40,811 nt of DNA from JBIICS01 sp044238735 (GTDB lineage Bacteria > Bacteroidota > Bacteroidia > UBA4408): assembly GCA_044238735.1 (NCBI GenBank), contig JBIICS010000008.1:1-40811 (forward strand). The letters are read 5' to 3'. How positions within the stretch are numbered: position 1 is the stretch's first letter; each line of letters starts with the position of its first letter. The position numbers were made by a program, and so were the translations under genes. Below are positions 37,934 to 40,811 of the stretch, one piece after another. The notes beneath the pieces were generated by a model that was given only the letters and a program-made list of their open reading frames with translations, searched no databases and was not told the DNA's origin.

Positions 37934-40811
37934 GTGCAAAACGAATACCAACATATACTATCAAAAATTGATGCGTTTATAAGACGTTATTATTTAAACC
38001 AACTTATAAGAGGATGCTTAATTGCATTAGGCTTATTTGTCAGTTTATTTCTGATAATTAACTTACTAGAATATTTTGGAAGGTTTAGCTCTTCCATTCG
38101 ATTTAGTTTGTTTACTATTTATTTGCTAACTACTGGATTTACTTCTTATAAATTAATAATAACACCTTTAGTAAAACTCTATCGTTTAGGAAAAGTAATT
38201 TCCCATGAAGAAGCTGCTGTAATAATTGGTAAACATTTTACGCATGTGGCTGACAAGATTTTAAATATACTTCAATTAAAAAAAGAAAACGACTGTGCCG
38301 ATGTATCACTTATAGAAGCCGCTATTAATCAAAAATCAGCTGAGCTTAGGCCTGTTCAATTTATTTCGGCAGTAAATTTAAGTGAAAACAAACGATATGC
38401 TAAATATGCCCTTTTACCCTTAATTATATTCATTTGTTTATTTATAGTATATCCTCACTTAATTACCCAAAGTACTACTCGCTTAATAAATTATAATCAG
38501 GAATTTATTCCCGAGGCCCCCTTTAAATTTAAATTAAAAAACAAAAGCCTAAATGTTTTACAACATCAAGACTTTACAATAGAAGTTGAAATAAAAGGGG
38601 ATGAAATACCAGCCGAAGCCTATATTAACTATAAAGGCTTTGAATATAAGATGCAAAAAATAAAAAATGGATTATTTGAGTATACCCTTAATAATATACA
38701 GAAAAGTACCTCCTTTAATTTTATTGCAGCCGGATTTAATTCTGAGAATTTTAGTTTAACAGTTTTACCAAAACCCATAATCGCTTCACTACAAATTAAT
38801 ATAGATTACCCAGCTTATATCTCAAGAAAAGATGAAATCATCACCAATACGGGGGATCTAACAGTTCCAGAAGGAACTGTTATTAAGTGGAAATTACGAA
38901 CAGAGAACATTAAAGAGCTGGTATTTAAAAGTGATTTAAATGCTAAAGATTCCGAAAGTAATTTTTTACATGAAGAAGAAAACATGTTTTCGATAAGCAA
39001 ACGAATTAACAATTCTCTTAACTATTCTTTTATTTCAAGGCCCTATAAAAATGAAGAGGCCATTTATTCAATCAATGTAATTAAAGATTCTTATCCCGAA
39101 ATTACTGTTGAGGCAAAAAAAGATTCATTAAGCAACCGCAGGTATTACTTTAACGGACTAATAAAAGATGATTACGGATTTAGTAAATTAAACTTTAATT
39201 ATCGATTTGTAAATAAGAAAACAGATTCAACCGGTAAAGTGCTTAGTAATTATGTAAGTGTTAACATTCCCATTATTCAAAATCAGTTACAAAATAACTT
39301 TTTCCATTATTTTGATTTAAACACATTAAACTTAAATGCAGATGATGAAGTTGAATATTTTTTTGAAATTTATGATAACGATGGTATAAATGGACCCAAA
39401 AGCTCGCGTTCTCAACATTTTAATTATAAGGCCCCGTCGCTCAGCGAATTGTCTAAACAAAAAAATGAAGCCAATAAAGAAATTAAAAATGATTTAAAGG
39501 AAGCTATAGATAAAGCTAAAAAGCTTCAAAAGGAAATTAAAGCAGTTGAGAAAAAAGTAAATGATAAAAAGCAGCTTAATTGGGAAGAGAAAAAGCAAAT
39601 AGAAGAATTAATTAAACAACAGCAAGACCTTCAGAAATCGATTGAAAATATAAGTGAACAAAATGAGAAGAATAATCAGATAAACAATGAAAACACACAA
39701 CCTAGTGAGGAATTATTAGAAAAACAAAAACAGCTCGAAGAATTATTTGAAAAGGTTATGAACGAGGACATGAAGAAGATGTATGAAGAATTACAGCAAC
39801 TTCTCGAAAAAATGGATAAAACTCAAACACAGGATGCCTTAGACAAACTGAAAATGGATAATAAAGACCTGGAAAAAGAACTTGATAGAAATCTGGAGTT
39901 ATTTAAACAATTAGAGTTTGAACAAAAACTAACAGAAACCACGGAGAGATTAAAAGACCTGGCACAAAAACAAGAAGACTTATCGAAAGAAACACAAAAT
40001 GATAAAAATAATTCGGCAGATAAACAAAAAGAACTTGGCGATAAACAAGATAAACTAAACAAAGAATTTGAAGATTTAAAAAAAGAATACAAGGACCTGG
40101 AACAGAAAAACAAGGAGCTGCAGGATCCGCATGATTTAAAAGACTTAGATAAAAAACAGGAAGACATAAAAAAAGATATGCAAAACAGTTCGGAAGAACT
40201 TAAGCAGAAAAAAAATAAAAAAGCATCTCAATCTCAAAAACAGGCCGCGGAAAAGATGGAAGAAATGGCCAAAGAAATGGAAAAAATGAGTGACGAAATG
40301 CAGGAAGAGGAAGCCGGAGAAGATTATGATGCCTTAAGGCAAATATTGGAAAATTTAGTTCAACTTTCGTTTAACCAGGAGATCCTTATAAACGAAGTTA
40401 AAACTGCAGATATTAATAATCCAAAGTTCTTAAAGATTGGCCAAAATCAACGTAAATTAAAAGACGATGCCAAACTAATTGAAGACAGTTTATTTGCACT
40501 AAGTAAACGAAATCCTCAAATATCATCGGTTGTTAATAAAGAAATTAGCGCTATACATCACAATATTGAAAAAGCGCTTGATAATTTACAGGAAAGACAA
40601 CTGTCGCAAGCAGCAAGCCGCCAACAGTTTACCATGACTTCCATTAACAATTTAGCCCTTATATTATCGGAATCGTTACAGCAGATGCAGCAGCAAATGA
40701 AGCAACAACAACAATCTAAAAGTAAGCCGGGACAAGGGAGCTGTAAAAAGCCAGGTAATGGAAATAAGCCTAGCATGCAAAGTATGCGACAAATGCAGCA
40801 ACAACTTAACG
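37934..40811 (+). CDS. DUF4175-like membrane protein (partial, runs off right edge)
   Basis: A GTG start at 37934 opens a frame that stays open to the window end (959 codons). Two transmembrane helices lie near residues 28-47 and 58-75. A large domain with beta-rich parts spans about 150-510. From about residue 515 the protein is a very long charged coiled coil (Lys/Glu/Asn/Gln), ending in a Gln/Met-rich stretch (QQMQQQMKQQQQSK). This layout fits the large Bacteroidota DUF4175 proteins of about 1,100 residues. The function is unknown. No alternative ATG lies near the start. Confidence 0.8.
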   Translation, partial: MQNEYQHILSKIDAFIRRYYLNQLIRGCLIALGLFVSLFLIINLLEYFGRFSSSIRFSLFTIYLLTTGFTSYKLIITPLVKLYRLGKVISHEEAAVIIGKHFTHVADKILNILQLKKENDCADVSLIEAAINQKSAELRPVQFISAVNLSENKRYAKYALLPLIIFICLFIVYPHLITQSTTRLINYNQEFIPEAPFKFKLKNKSLNVLQHQDFTIEVEIKGDEIPAEAYINYKGFEYKMQKIKNGLFEYTLNNIQKSTSFNFIAAGFNSENFSLTVLPKPIIASLQINIDYPAYISRKDEIITNTGDLTVPEGTVIKWKLRTENIKELVFKSDLNAKDSESNFLHEEENMFSISKRINNSLNYSFISRPYKNEEAIYSINVIKDSYPEITVEAKKDSLSNRRYYFNGLIKDDYGFSKLNFNYRFVNKKTDSTGKVLSNYVSVNIPIIQNQLQNNFFHYFDLNTLNLNADDEVEYFFEIYDNDGINGPKSSRSQHFNYKAPSLSELSKQKNEANKEIKNDLKEAIDKAKKLQKEIKAVEKKVNDKKQLNWEEKKQIEELIKQQQDLQKSIENISEQNEKNNQINNENTQPSEELLEKQKQLEELFEKVMNEDMKKMYEELQQLLEKMDKTQTQDALDKLKMDNKDLEKELDRNLELFKQLEFEQKLTETTERLKDLAQKQEDLSKETQNDKNNSADKQKELGDKQDKLNKEFEDLKKEYKDLEQKNKELQDPHDLKDLDKKQEDIKKDMQNSSEELKQKKNKKASQSQKQAAEKMEEMAKEMEKMSDEMQEEEAGEDYDALRQILENLVQLSFNQEILINEVKTADINNPKFLKIGQNQRKLKDDAKLIEDSLFALSKRNPQISSVVNKEISAIHHNIEKALDNLQERQLSQAASRQQFTMTSINNLALILSESLQQMQQQMKQQQQSKSKPGQGSCKKPGNGNKPSMQSMRQMQQQLN

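Noticed and set aside
39823..40167. Ser/Cys/Leu-rich minus-strand frame at the right end
   Set aside because: It is the antisense of the charged coiled coil of the DUF4175-like protein.
1..40811. CRISPR arrays, insertion sequences or prophage genes
   Set aside because: No regularly spaced direct repeats, transposase motifs or phage structural genes were seen.

Overview
The window is AT-rich chromosomal DNA from a member of the Bacteroidota. Four things support this. It carries a complete sprF-gldK-gldL-gldM-gldN type IX secretion block. Its promoters fit the Bacteroidota pattern (TTTG or TTG, about 20 bases, then TAnnTTTG). Genes generally lack Shine-Dalgarno sequences. It also has the miaB / sigma-54 AAA regulator / lptE / secG arrangement. 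I see no insertion sequence, CRISPR array or prophage.

Layout. Positions 1-4192 (minus strand) hold an envelope cassette: a PapD-like periplasmic chaperone, two paralogous secreted beta-rich proteins, and the N-terminal 463 codons of a large secreted protein with a repeated DSLPK linker that leaves the window at its left edge. The cassette sits behind purT. From 5410 to 7023 are kbl and a SiaC-type phosphoprotein, closed by a bidirectional terminator. An ABC exporter follows (7065-8852, minus), then a 400-base gap with two hairpins and a possible 32-residue ORF. The minus-strand operon miaB, sigma-54 regulator, lptE, TPR-like protein, secG runs from 13940 down to 9255. topA and a degenerate ureohydrolase-fold gene (14135-17795) lead into the type IX secretion/gliding operon (17918-23755). 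Cytidine deaminase and pyruvate dehydrogenase E1 alpha and E2 follow.

Positions 26619-27164 have no recognisable gene. Next come tRNA-Arg(TCT) and tRNA-Pro(TGG), each with its own promoter and terminator, a 47-residue lipoprotein, a YfiR-like/SpoIIE phosphatase fusion, and RNase P RNA (rnpB), whose 3' end overlaps the phosphatase stop codon. The right end carries a metallophosphoesterase, SppA, FolK, a TPR/OmpA-like lipoprotein, two small Cys-rich lipoproteins flanking a DoxX-thioredoxin-like fusion, a PhnP-like metallo-hydrolase, and a DUF4175-like membrane protein that runs off the right edge.

Most genes are housekeeping or envelope functions. The most promising leads are the secreted-fibre/chaperone cassette at 1-4192, the YfiR-phosphatase fusion together with the SiaC homologue in the same window, and the ureohydrolase-fold protein that has lost half its metal ligands beside the gld operon. 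Family assignments come from reading translated motifs, not from database searches.
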